This document shows positions 1 to 7,975 of a stretch of DNA of 64,000 nucleotides, one piece after another. This stretch comes from an uncultured Bacteroides sp. (lineage in GTDB: Bacteria > Bacteroidota > Bacteroidia > Bacteroidales > Bacteroidaceae). The position numbers and the translations under genes are program-made. The DNA lies in assembly GCF_963677685.1 (NCBI RefSeq), contig NZ_OY782186.1, positions 310,001-374,000 on the forward strand. Direction: 5' to 3'. Position 1 is the first letter of the stretch; the number at the start of each line of letters is the position of its first letter. Below the pieces are notes generated by a model, which was not told where the DNA came from, did no database searches, and saw only the letters and a program-made list of their open reading frames with translations.

Positions 1-2173
1 TTGTCAGGTTATCCTTTATAACAGGTACATTGCTAGTCAGCCATGCTGCATACGAGGTATATACCGTAGGATCAATATTGGGCACAAAGGTTTTACCTCG
101 ATCTGGATAATAGCCTCTTGTAACATTTTTATAAGTAGTATATTTATCGTGATACATCTCCATTCCGACAGTGGCATCAATATGGTGTACGTTATCTCTA
201 CCAAAATATTTATTTGCGTCAAGCTGTAAGCGAACTGTATAATTACGATCACGGGTAGAGTTTTGAGTCAGTTCTCCCCCTTGTGGCATTAAAGATATAG
301 AAGGCTCTTCTATTGTTTCCCCAAATTCAGAATAACGCAAACTAGACGCATAAAAAACTTTGTCTCCCCAATAACTCTCAATATTGGTATTTTGGTTAGT
401 ATATGATACAATTGCATTACCTCGAAGCCAGTCTGTAAAAGTAAAGCCCAAATTAGCATTGACCGTAAATGAAGATATCTCTTGCGTATTTGCACTATTA
501 TCTAACTCATTCTGTATATTATATTTATATGATTCTGTACTAGATATTTTCTTTTGGTAATAATAATAATGCCCATTTTCATCATAGCAAGGTATTGTAC
601 GTGATGTTTGATAAGCATATTGCACAGGGTTAATAGATGATTGCCTATTATTACGTTTATAGTTATAGCCTGTAATCGAGAACGAAGCCGTTAAAAATTT
701 GCTAAACGTATTATCAAGGTGCATCGAAGCAGTATATCTCTCACTATCGCTGCTCTTAATAACATCATTCTCCTTGTTATACCCTAAAGATGCATAATAA
801 CGGGATTTTTCGGAGCCACCACTCAAGCTGGCTGTTTGCTGGCTAGACCAACTGTCACGGCAAAGGATATCAAACCAATCAGTATTTTGAGCTTCGAGTT
901 TAGCTACACTGGAATTGAACTGTTCATTATTTATTTCATTGTTATACAGTTTGTTTAGTAATCCTTCATAACCCACAAGATTGATATCGCTACTATATAA
1001 ATAATGATCCTGAGCCAACTCACGCGAAAATTGTACACGTTCCTTGCTCGACATCACATCTACCGAACGATCCGAATATCTCGGACGGCGTTTATAGTTC
1101 ACATTCATATTATAACTAACCTGAGCTTTACCCTTATAACCTCTCTTTGTGGTAATTACAATAACTCCGTTTGCAGCTTTCACTCCATAAATAGCAGTGG
1201 CAGCAGCATCTTTCAAAACATCAATGCGTTCAATATCTTGAGGATTAATACCAGCAATAGCGTTACCTATCCGATTCACGTAATCAGGGTCATTTAGCTC
1301 TTCCGGTGAAATTTCTACAGGATCTTTCACTACAATACCATCTACCACCCATAGCGGTTCACGATTTCCAATCAACGTAGAAGTACCGCGAATTCGAATT
1401 TTAGGAGCAACACCTATTTCACCAGAGTTACTACTTACAATCATATCGGGTATTTTCCCTTCAAACATCTGATCAATGCTATTCACATCACTACGCAAAA
1501 GATCTTCTGCTTTGATTGAAGTAACAGCACTGGTTAAACTACGTTTATTCAATATCTGATAACCGGTAACTACTACTTCATCCAGAATACCATTATCTGC
1601 TAATGCTACGTTTTTGTTAAGAGATGAATCTCCCAAACGAACATTAATATCCGAAGTTTTCATACCAATATAAGAAAAAGAAACCCGACAAGCATCACAC
1701 GGAATATTAATAGTATAACATCCATTAGCATCTGTAATAGAATGGTAATTGGTATTTTTAATATAAACATTTACGCCCGGTAATTCCATACCATCCTGAT
1801 CTCTTACTATACCGCTCATTTCGCGCAACTTAGCCTCCTTTTGCTTTACTACGGTAACAAAATTTTCTTCTATTTTATAAGTGTAGCGAGAATTGCTTAA
1901 TATACGATCAAGCACATTGGCAACAGTTTCATTATCACACTGAATAGTAACACTTGGAATATCTTTAGTCAAATTAAAATTATATATAAAATTGAGTCCA
2001 GTCTGATTCTTTATTTCATCAAATAATTTTTTTACACTTTCTGACGTCATATCCAAAGTAACTCTCTTTCTGGCATAATCTTGAGCGGATAAATTTGATT
2101 TCCAGGGAACTAATAAGACTAGGAGAAAGGCTATGATGAAAAACCTCTTTCCTGTTGCTTTCACATTTTGCAT
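1..2173 (-). CDS. SusC/RagA-family TonB-linked outer-membrane receptor with STN domain, C-terminus beyond window
   Basis: Open from the ATG at 2173 to the window edge (724 codons), so only the N-terminal part is here. The translation shows a signal peptide (cleavage near SAQ, residue 30), an STN (secretin/TonB N-terminal) domain at about 36-110, a carboxypeptidase-regulatory-like beta-sandwich at about 117-190, a DEVVVTGY stretch near 199 and a plug domain with the family's WVVDGI and ERIDVLKDAAATAIYG motifs. The barrel begins afterwards. These receptors import glycans or other large ligands with a SusD lipoprotein and TonB energy. The STN domain marks the signalling subtype that contacts an FecR anti-sigma factor, and the fecR gene lies 17 bp upstream. 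A SusD gene would be expected past the left edge. The substrate cannot be read from this part. Confidence 0.93.
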   Translation of the reverse strand, partial: MQNVKATGKRFFIIAFLLVLLVPWKSNLSAQDYARKRVTLDMTSESVKKLFDEIKNQTGLNFIYNFNLTKDIPSVTIQCDNETVANVLDRILSNSRYTYKIEENFVTVVKQKEAKLREMSGIVRDQDGMELPGVNVYIKNTNYHSITDANGCYTINIPCDACRVSFSYIGMKTSDINVRLGDSSLNKNVALADNGILDEVVVTGYQILNKRSLTSAVTSIKAEDLLRSDVNSIDQMFEGKIPDMIVSSNSGEIGVAPKIRIRGTSTLIGNREPLWVVDGIVVKDPVEISPEELNDPDYVNRIGNAIAGINPQDIERIDVLKDAAATAIYGVKAANGVIVITTKRGYKGKAQVSYNMNVNYKRRPRYSDRSVDVMSSKERVQFSRELAQDHYLYSSDINLVGYEGLLNKLYNNEINNEQFNSSVAKLEAQNTDWFDILCRDSWSSQQTASLSGGSEKSRYYASLGYNKENDVIKSSDSERYTASMHLDNTFSKFLTASFSITGYNYKRNNRQSSINPVQYAYQTSRTIPCYDENGHYYYYQKKISSTESYKYNIQNELDNSANTQEISSFTVNANLGFTFTDWLRGNAIVSYTNQNTNIESYWGDKVFYASSLRYSEFGETIEEPSISLMPQGGELTQNSTRDRNYTVRLQLDANKYFGRDNVHHIDATVGMEMYHDKYTTYKNVTRGYYPDRGKTFVPNIDPTVYTSYAAWLTSNVPVIKDNLT

Positions 2174-2190
2174 TTCATTCACTTTATTAA

Positions 2191-3411
2191 TTATTTAATA
2201 CTAGGTTCTCTCAGAATAATATTCTTCCCGATCATCTCAATTTCTAATCCAGTAGCATTCTGAATAGCTTTAAGCACAGGAGTAATAGAATCATAGCGAT
2301 CTATATCGCCAGTAAAATACATCTTTCGGATATCATCGGATTGGAAGATAACTTTCATGCCATACCAACATGATATAGTCTTCATTAATTTCTCTAATGA
2401 ACTATGCTCAAAAACGAATCGACCGCTATTCCATGATACATACATGTTGACGTCTACTGGCATAATTTCAGCCTTAGGAAGTTGTTTATTAAGTATCGCC
2501 AACTCACCAGGTCTCAACATCTGTTCTTTGCCTGTATTCGTAGTGACACTGATAGAACCTTTCACAAGAACCACCTCTGTACCTGTAGAAGTGTTTGTAT
2601 TCACATTAAAAGAAGTTCCATATTCAGTTATTACCCCATTGGAAGTGACGACACGAAAAGAGCGTTTTTTTTCTTCAGCCACTTGAAAATAAGCTTCCCC
2701 CTCTAGGTAGACAGTACGATCAAGCGAATTAAAATGAGTAGGGTATTTCAATGTTGTATTATAGTTTAGATGTACAATTGTTCCATCTTCAAGAGTTAAC
2801 CAATATTCGCTATCTGGAAAAGTTTGCAACTTATTATTCTTTTCTTCTACACTTTCCCCCTTGATCTCTGTATTCTCTTTCTTATCATCAATTTGATGAA
2901 CGGATGTAGAAGTTGAGCGACTCTCTACCTTTTGTATATCTGTATGATTAAACTCTGCATTCAGGGTAACTTTCTCGCCATTTGGTAAAATCAACGCAGC
3001 TTTTTGTTTCCCCATCATATTAGAACGGGGCATACTAGCATAAATTTCTAAGGAGTTATCAGAATTATGATGGATGACATCATACAATTTAAGAAGCATC
3101 AATGCACCAACAATGGGTAAGATAAAAAAGGCAGCATAGCGCATTATATTTTGTCTGTAGAGACTTCGAATGCTAAAGTTTCTCTTTTGGAAACGCCGCC
3201 AAGCACGCTCTTCGTCCACCTCAGCATATTGCCCATATCGTTTGATAAAATCTTTCTTTTTCAATAGAGATTCAAACTTCTTTCTATTTTTCAAAGAGCT
3301 TTCCAACCAATACTCTAATCTCTGTTGATCTTCAGAAGATAGTGTACCCATCAGGTAATCATGAATAATACTATTAATACTCCTATCCTCCTGTTTTCGT
3401 TTTTTTTCCAT
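2191..3411 (-). CDS. FecR-family anti-sigma factor
   Basis: 406 aa. A cytoplasmic N-terminal region (1-90, with the W-RRFQKR segment typical of FecR proteins) precedes one transmembrane helix at about 91-109. The periplasmic part has a FecR beta-rich domain at about 205-300 (motifs EGEAYFQVA and GTSFNV) and a C-terminal DUF4974 domain at about 325-403. In this family the periplasmic part binds the STN domain of the partner receptor and the N-terminus holds the ECF sigma factor. The middle stretch (about 165-195) is unusually rich in charged and polar residues and looks like a linker. The gene lies between the sigma gene and the susC-like gene, all on the minus strand, the standard order for such units. 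Confidence 0.93.
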   Translation of the reverse strand: MEKKRKQEDRSINSIIHDYLMGTLSSEDQQRLEYWLESSLKNRKKFESLLKKKDFIKRYGQYAEVDEERAWRRFQKRNFSIRSLYRQNIMRYAAFFILPIVGALMLLKLYDVIHHNSDNSLEIYASMPRSNMMGKQKAALILPNGEKVTLNAEFNHTDIQKVESRSTSTSVHQIDDKKENTEIKGESVEEKNNKLQTFPDSEYWLTLEDGTIVHLNYNTTLKYPTHFNSLDRTVYLEGEAYFQVAEEKKRSFRVVTSNGVITEYGTSFNVNTNTSTGTEVVLVKGSISVTTNTGKEQMLRPGELAILNKQLPKAEIMPVDVNMYVSWNSGRFVFEHSSLEKLMKTISCWYGMKVIFQSDDIRKMYFTGDIDRYDSITPVLKAIQNATGLEIEMIGKNIILREPSIK

Positions 3412-3626
3412 TCAATTTGATTTAAATTACTTCAGAAAATACTCTTCAAATAAAATAATACTAGGAAAACCCATATTATCCTAATTAAAAGAATACTATT
3501 AAAAGACGACTATAAAGAAAAAACGAGGGACAAAAAGATGCTTTTTTTTTAATAATAAAATATTTTTGCTCTAATAATAGGGCTATAATAGCACAAAATG
3601 GTAATTATAAAAAATATAAAGAAAGT

Positions 3627-4196
3627 TCAAACAAGAAGTATTTGAAGCAGAAAAAAAGCGTTCTTATTCAGTTTCTTTCGTAAAAACGCCATTCCTCTCT
3701 TTTTCTGTGTTTTTACTGTTTCGATTGAAATATATAGGGCAGTAGATATTTCTTCATTGCTCTTACCATTCATATACATTAGAAAAACTTCCCTACAGCG
3801 TTTAGGCAACTCATCAATAGTAAGAAATAATTGGCGATAAACCTCTTCAGTCCATAAATCTTCTTCATTGCTTTCCCAAAGTTGATAAGGCTCATGCATA
3901 TTGGCTACTTTTTGCAAATAGCCGCTCTCTACGTTTTTGTGCTTCAAATAATCTAATGAAGAATTACGTATCGAATTATAAAGATATATTCTAAAAGATG
4001 CGAGGGATTTGAAAGTTATTTTCTGTTCCCATAATTTAGAAAATAGATCTTGTGTGATGTCTTCCGCAGCATCATAATTATCAACAAATTGAGCAGAATA
4101 ATTAACTAATGCCTTATAATAGTTTTTATAAAGCAGATGAAAGGTTGTTGCATTCAGCTTGTTAATTTGCTCAATATCCGTCAAATCGTTATGCAT
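3627..4196 (-). CDS. ECF sigma-70 family RNA polymerase sigma factor
   Basis: 189 aa from the ATG at 4196. Region 2 (about residues 17-85, with FHLLYKNYYKAL and DITQDLFSKLWE) should bind core polymerase and the -10 element. Region 4 (about 120-175, with ELPKRCREVFLMY and the SNEEISTALYIS helix-turn-helix) should bind the -35. An upstream in-frame ATG at 4235 exists, but a TATCTTTG promoter element lies between the two ATGs, so 4196 is the better start. The product probably drives the downstream fecR and susC-like genes after a signal passes from the receptor through FecR. A 215-bp gap separates it from fecR, so fecR may have its own sigma-dependent promoter. Confidence 0.92.
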   Translation of the reverse strand: MHNDLTDIEQINKLNATTFHLLYKNYYKALVNYSAQFVDNYDAAEDITQDLFSKLWEQKITFKSLASFRIYLYNSIRNSSLDYLKHKNVESGYLQKVANMHEPYQLWESNEEDLWTEEVYRQLFLTIDELPKRCREVFLMYMNGKSNEEISTALYISIETVKTQKKRGMAFLRKKLNKNAFFLLQILLV

Positions 4197-4213
4197 ACTG
4201 GATGTTTTAATCA

Positions 4214-4244
4214 CAAAGATATCATTAATAAGCATATTCGCAAT
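4214..4244 (-). promoter_or_regulatory. Promoter of the ECF sigma gene
   Basis: On the minus strand ATTG, 19 bases, TATCTTTG. This matches the Bacteroidetes housekeeping pattern TTTG-N19-21-TAnnTTTG with one mismatch in the -33 box. It ends 17 bases before the ATG at 4196 and lies inside the longer open frame that begins at 4235, which argues against that longer start. Confidence 0.6.
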
Positions 4245-4657
4245 TCTTTTTGTTTATTTTCATTTTGAATATCACAAGATAAGATCTGTTTTCAAGAACT
4301 AGTAGAAAGTCATTTTTGCGGGAATTTAATTATATTAATATTTACATTCACAAAGAACTTAGAAACAAATAGTGACCTGTTTTTTGTGATAATTACATTG
4401 AATTGTTTCAAGTCCGATAATGGGAAAATAACCTCATAAGTAGCTAAAAGCATAGTCAATAATCCCATAAGATCAATTTGTTTAACGCATTGATTTTATA
4501 CTCTCATTGCATTGAAACTAACTGTATATTGAGATGAAACAATTTGTTTCACTCCATAGAAACAGAAAAAAGAAAAGATCTAAAATAAAAAAAACTCCTT
4601 AAAACCATTATTGAAAATGGTTATAAGGAGTTCCTTAATCTAAGTCAAAGCGACTGC
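4236..4657. other. Intergenic stretch between ECF sigma and rubrerythrin genes
   Basis: No coding sequence seen. It holds the rubrerythrin terminator at its right end and a 15-base palindrome, GAAACAA-T-TTGTTTC, at 4536-4550 that could be an operator or chance. The rest is AT-rich. Confidence 0.6.
4581..4632 (-). terminator. Rho-independent terminator after rubrerythrin
   Basis: A 17-bp stem with one mismatch (4593-4609 with 4616-4632, 6-base loop), followed on the minus-strand transcript by a run of U (A-run at 4581-4594 on the plus strand). Confidence 0.88.
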
Positions 4658-5236
4658 TTAATAATTTTCTTTCTTTACTTCAAAATAAGATTGTGGATGC
4701 AAACATGCCGGACACGCTTTTGGAGCCTTAGTACCCGAATGAATATAACCGCAATTGCGACATTGCCAAAGCACTTCTCCCTCTTTTGCAAAAACAGAAG
4801 CTGTTTCAATATTCTTCACGAAAGCAAGGTATCTTTCTTCATGAGCTTTTTCTGCTTTAGCAATGTTACGATACATTCCTGCTATTTCACGAAAACCTTC
4901 TTCTTCGGCCACATCAGCAAAATGAGGATAGTCTAAACTCCATTCTTCGTGTTCTCCCGCTGCTGCTGCCTGAAGATTTTCAAGAGTACTACCAATAACT
5001 CCTGCAGGAAAACTAGCTGTGATCTCTACCATTCCTCCTTCAAGATACTTAAACATCCGTTTAGCATGCTCTTTTTCTTGATCTGCTGTTTCAGTGAAAA
5101 TTGCAGCAATTTGTTCAAATCCCTCTTTTTTTGCAGCACTTGCAAAATAAGTGTAACGCATTCTTGCCTGTGATTCTCCGGCAAATGAATGCATCAAATT
5201 TTTCTCTGTTTGAGTTCCTTTAATACTTTTAGTCAT
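4658..5236 (-). CDS. rbr: Rubrerythrin
   Basis: 192 aa. The N-terminal ferritin-like four-helix domain (about 1-145) carries the expected Glu and His ligands of the di-iron site (EKEHAKR, AEKAHEERY and others). The C-terminus is a rubredoxin-like domain with two Cys-x-x-Cys pairs (CRNCG and CPAC). Rubrerythrin reduces hydrogen peroxide in the cytoplasm of anaerobes with electrons passed through the rubredoxin iron, protecting against oxygen. Length and order are standard. It is a single-gene unit with its own promoter and terminator. Confidence 0.97.
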   Translation of the reverse strand: MTKSIKGTQTEKNLMHSFAGESQARMRYTYFASAAKKEGFEQIAAIFTETADQEKEHAKRMFKYLEGGMVEITASFPAGVIGSTLENLQAAAAGEHEEWSLDYPHFADVAEEEGFREIAGMYRNIAKAEKAHEERYLAFVKNIETASVFAKEGEVLWQCRNCGYIHSGTKAPKACPACLHPQSYFEVKKENY

Positions 5237-5296
5237 AATCTTAAATATTTAGAGTTGAAAATCAACGTATTGCTTATAATAACGGATTGAACAATA

Positions 5297-5326
5297 CAAA
5301 TATACTAAATTATTTTGATTGGTAAA
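5297..5326 (-). promoter_or_regulatory. Promoter of rubrerythrin
   Basis: On the minus strand TATATTTG at 5297-5304, with TTTA 18 bases upstream as a weak -33 box. The -7 octamer fits TAnnTTTG exactly and lies about 60 bases before the ATG. Confidence 0.55.
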
Positions 5327-5368
5327 TACATTTAAATGTGCTATAAAGCAAGTAGATAAAGTTTTTCG

Positions 5369-5376
5369 TACCTTTG
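5369..5376 (+). promoter_or_regulatory. Promoter -7 element of sulP
   Basis: TACCTTTG, an exact TAnnTTTG match followed by CA, 70 bases before the sulP ATG. No convincing -33 TTTG at the right distance. Confidence 0.5.
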
Positions 5377-5445
5377 CAGACTTCTTAAAATAACATAAAT
5401 CATATATAAAAAAACAGTAAACTACTATTTATACAAATAATAACA

Positions 5446-7128
5446 ATGAGAGCATTTGAATTTAAACCAAGACTACTGGTTACTTTAAAAAATTATTCAA
5501 AAGAAACATTTATGGCGGACTTGATGTCCGGCATTATCGTAGGTATTGTTGCTCTTCCTTTAGCTATAGCTTTTGGAATTGCTTCAGGAGTATCTCCGGA
5601 AAAAGGTATTATTACTGCTATCATAGCAGGATTTATCATCTCTTTGCTTGGTGGAAGCAAAATACAGATCGGAGGACCAACCGGAGCTTTCATTGTGATT
5701 GTATATGGAGTTATCCAACAATATGGAGAAGCTGGGCTAATTATTGCCACTATTATGGCAGGAGCTTTATTAATCTTGCTCGGTGCTTTTAAACTAGGAG
5801 CGATCATCAAATTTATCCCCTACCCTATTATAGTTGGTTTTACAAGCGGTATTGCCGTCACTATTTTTACAACACAGATTGCGGATATTTTTGGCTTAAG
5901 TTTTGGAGGAGAAAAAGTTCCGGGTGATTTTATTGGCAAATGGTTACTCTATTTTAAACATTTTGATACTATCAATTGGTGGAATACCATTGTTAGTATA
6001 GCAAGTATTGCAATCATCGCCTTTACTCCCCGATTCTCTAAAAAAATTCCCGGTTCGCTAATCGCCATTATTTTTATAACATTCGTTGTTTATCTATTAA
6101 AAAATTATGCAGGCATTGACAGTATCCATACTATTGGTGATCGATTTAGCATTAATGCCGAATTACCCAAAGCCGTAGTTCCTGTGTTGACATGGGAGTC
6201 AATGAAAGGTCTTTTTCCTGTTGCCATAACAATCGCTGTGTTAGGAGCAATAGAGTCTCTCTTATCAGCAACAGTTGCCGATGGAGTTATCGGAGATAAG
6301 CATGACTCTAACACAGAATTAATAGCTCAGGGAGCTGCTAATATCATTGCTCCGCTTTTCGGAGGTATTCCTGCCACAGGTGCCATAGCACGTACTATGA
6401 CAAATATTAATAATGGAGGGAAAACACCTATTGCAGGAATCATCCATGCGGCTATTTTATTACTGATATTGCTATTTCTCATGCCTCTGGCACAATACAT
6501 TCCAATGGCTTGTCTGGCAGGGGTGCTCGTTGTAGTATCTTACAATATGAGTGAATGGCGTACTTTCAGAACATTAATGAAAAATCCTAAGTCGGATATC
6601 ACTGTTTTGCTCATCACCTTTTTCCTGACTATCATCTTTGATTTGACCATAGCTATTGAAGTAGGCTTAGTCATAGCCTGTTTGCTCTTTATGCGCCGTG
6701 TAGCAGAAACCACAGAGATATCGGTTCTTACAGACGAAATAAACCCAAACGAAGAACTAGATATCGCTGTGCATGAAGAAAATTTGATAATTCCCGAAAG
6801 TGTAGAAGTATACGAAATCAACGGTCCATATTTCTTTGGTATAGCAACGAAGTTTGAAGAACAAATGGTTCAACTCAACGACCGGCCTAAAGTGCGCATC
6901 ATCCGAATGCGTAAAGTACCTTTTATTGATTCGACCGGTATACACAATCTAACAAATCTTTGTCGCATGTCGAAAAAGGAAAAAATAACCATTGTTCTTT
7001 CAGGTGTAAATGAAAAGGTACATAAAACACTTGAAAGATCAGGGTTTAATGATTTATTAGGAGAAGAAAATATCTGTGATAATATCAATATAGCTTTAGA
7101 AAGAGCTAAAGAAATTATTAACGAATAA
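5446..7128 (+). CDS. SulP family inorganic anion transporter with STAS domain
   Basis: 560 aa. About ten to twelve hydrophobic segments fill residues 25-440, including the SulP signature region (GGPTGAF near 77 and the GFTSGIAV segment). A C-terminal STAS domain follows (about 450-555; IDSTGIHNL is the phosphorylatable-Ser-type loop). The family carries sulfate, bicarbonate or other anions across the inner membrane in symport or exchange; the substrate cannot be told from sequence alone. It faces the rubrerythrin gene divergently and ends 14 bp from the converging radical SAM gene. Confidence 0.93.
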   Translation: MRAFEFKPRLLVTLKNYSKETFMADLMSGIIVGIVALPLAIAFGIASGVSPEKGIITAIIAGFIISLLGGSKIQIGGPTGAFIVIVYGVIQQYGEAGLIIATIMAGALLILLGAFKLGAIIKFIPYPIIVGFTSGIAVTIFTTQIADIFGLSFGGEKVPGDFIGKWLLYFKHFDTINWWNTIVSIASIAIIAFTPRFSKKIPGSLIAIIFITFVVYLLKNYAGIDSIHTIGDRFSINAELPKAVVPVLTWESMKGLFPVAITIAVLGAIESLLSATVADGVIGDKHDSNTELIAQGAANIIAPLFGGIPATGAIARTMTNINNGGKTPIAGIIHAAILLLILLFLMPLAQYIPMACLAGVLVVVSYNMSEWRTFRTLMKNPKSDITVLLITFFLTIIFDLTIAIEVGLVIACLLFMRRVAETTEISVLTDEINPNEELDIAVHEENLIIPESVEVYEINGPYFFGIATKFEEQMVQLNDRPKVRIIRMRKVPFIDSTGIHNLTNLCRMSKKEKITIVLSGVNEKVHKTLERSGFNDLLGEENICDNINIALERAKEIINE

Positions 7129-7142
7129 ATTCTTCTGAAAAA

Positions 7143-7919
7143 TCAATAAGAAGCTGTGGCAGGGATGTTTTCTTTAGCAAGTAGAGAAACAATCCTGTCT
7201 AGCTCTTCAGGCAAAGCTTTTTCCAGATCATGGTCAGGAGTCTCACGATCAATGGTATAAATCATCACTTGCTTAGGAGCTATTTGTTTCACAGTCTCAA
7301 GCCATGGAAGCACATATTGATCAGAAGTGTTATCCATATTCCGTCCTTGATAACTTCCTTTTAAAAACATTGTTTGGATAATACAATTACCTTCAAATTT
7401 TTTAAGATTATCAATGACCTCCGAAACGGAATAGTTTTTAGCCGGACGATCAAGATATTGGATATAATCATCATTCACCGTATCAAGCTTCAAAATATTA
7501 TTGTCTACCTTCGAAAGAGCAGTAAACACTGCCGGACGATGAATAAAGGTAGAATTACTCAATACACTTACTTTCGCTTTAGGAAAATAGGCATCACGTA
7601 GTGCAAGCGTATCCTCTATAATTTCAGGAAAATGTGGATGGCAGGAAGGCTCTCCATTACCCGCAAAAGTAAGCACGTCCGGAACAGGACCGGATACACT
7701 CATCTCTTTTAATTTATTTTCTAGTGCCTCCTTAACCTCTTTCCGAGTAGGCAAAGGATTCGACGCTTTATGTTCTTCATTAAATCCGCATTCACAATAA
7801 ATGCAATCAAAAGAACAGACTTTTCCATCCGAAGGTAATAGATTGATTCCTAATGAAACACCCAATCGGCGGGAATGAACAGGGCCGAAAATAGGAGAAG
7901 GATAGATTATTGTTGGCAT
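7143..7919 (-). CDS. Radical SAM protein of the COG0731 type
   Basis: 258 aa. The CxxxCxxC motif that binds the 4Fe-4S cluster and S-adenosylmethionine is at residues 36-43 (CSFDCIYC), followed by the FAGNGEPSCHP glycine-rich loop. The N-terminal IFGPVHSRRLGVSLGINLLP stretch is the hallmark of a widespread bacterial and archaeal group related to TYW1-like enzymes, of unsettled substrate. No auxiliary cluster domain is seen. Single gene with its own -7 element TATCTTTG at 7951-7958. Confidence 0.9.
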   Translation of the reverse strand: MPTIIYPSPIFGPVHSRRLGVSLGINLLPSDGKVCSFDCIYCECGFNEEHKASNPLPTRKEVKEALENKLKEMSVSGPVPDVLTFAGNGEPSCHPHFPEIIEDTLALRDAYFPKAKVSVLSNSTFIHRPAVFTALSKVDNNILKLDTVNDDYIQYLDRPAKNYSVSEVIDNLKKFEGNCIIQTMFLKGSYQGRNMDNTSDQYVLPWLETVKQIAPKQVMIYTIDRETPDHDLEKALPEELDRIVSLLAKENIPATASY

Positions 7920-7950
7920 TCTATTTTGTTTTTACTCTTTAAAAAGGCTA

Positions 7951-7958
7951 CAAAGATA
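7951..7958 (-). promoter_or_regulatory. Promoter -7 element of radical SAM gene
   Basis: TATCTTTG on the minus strand, an exact TAnnTTTG match about 30 bases before the start codon. No clear -33 box. Confidence 0.45.
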
Positions 7959-7975
7959 CATAAAATAAAGAACGA

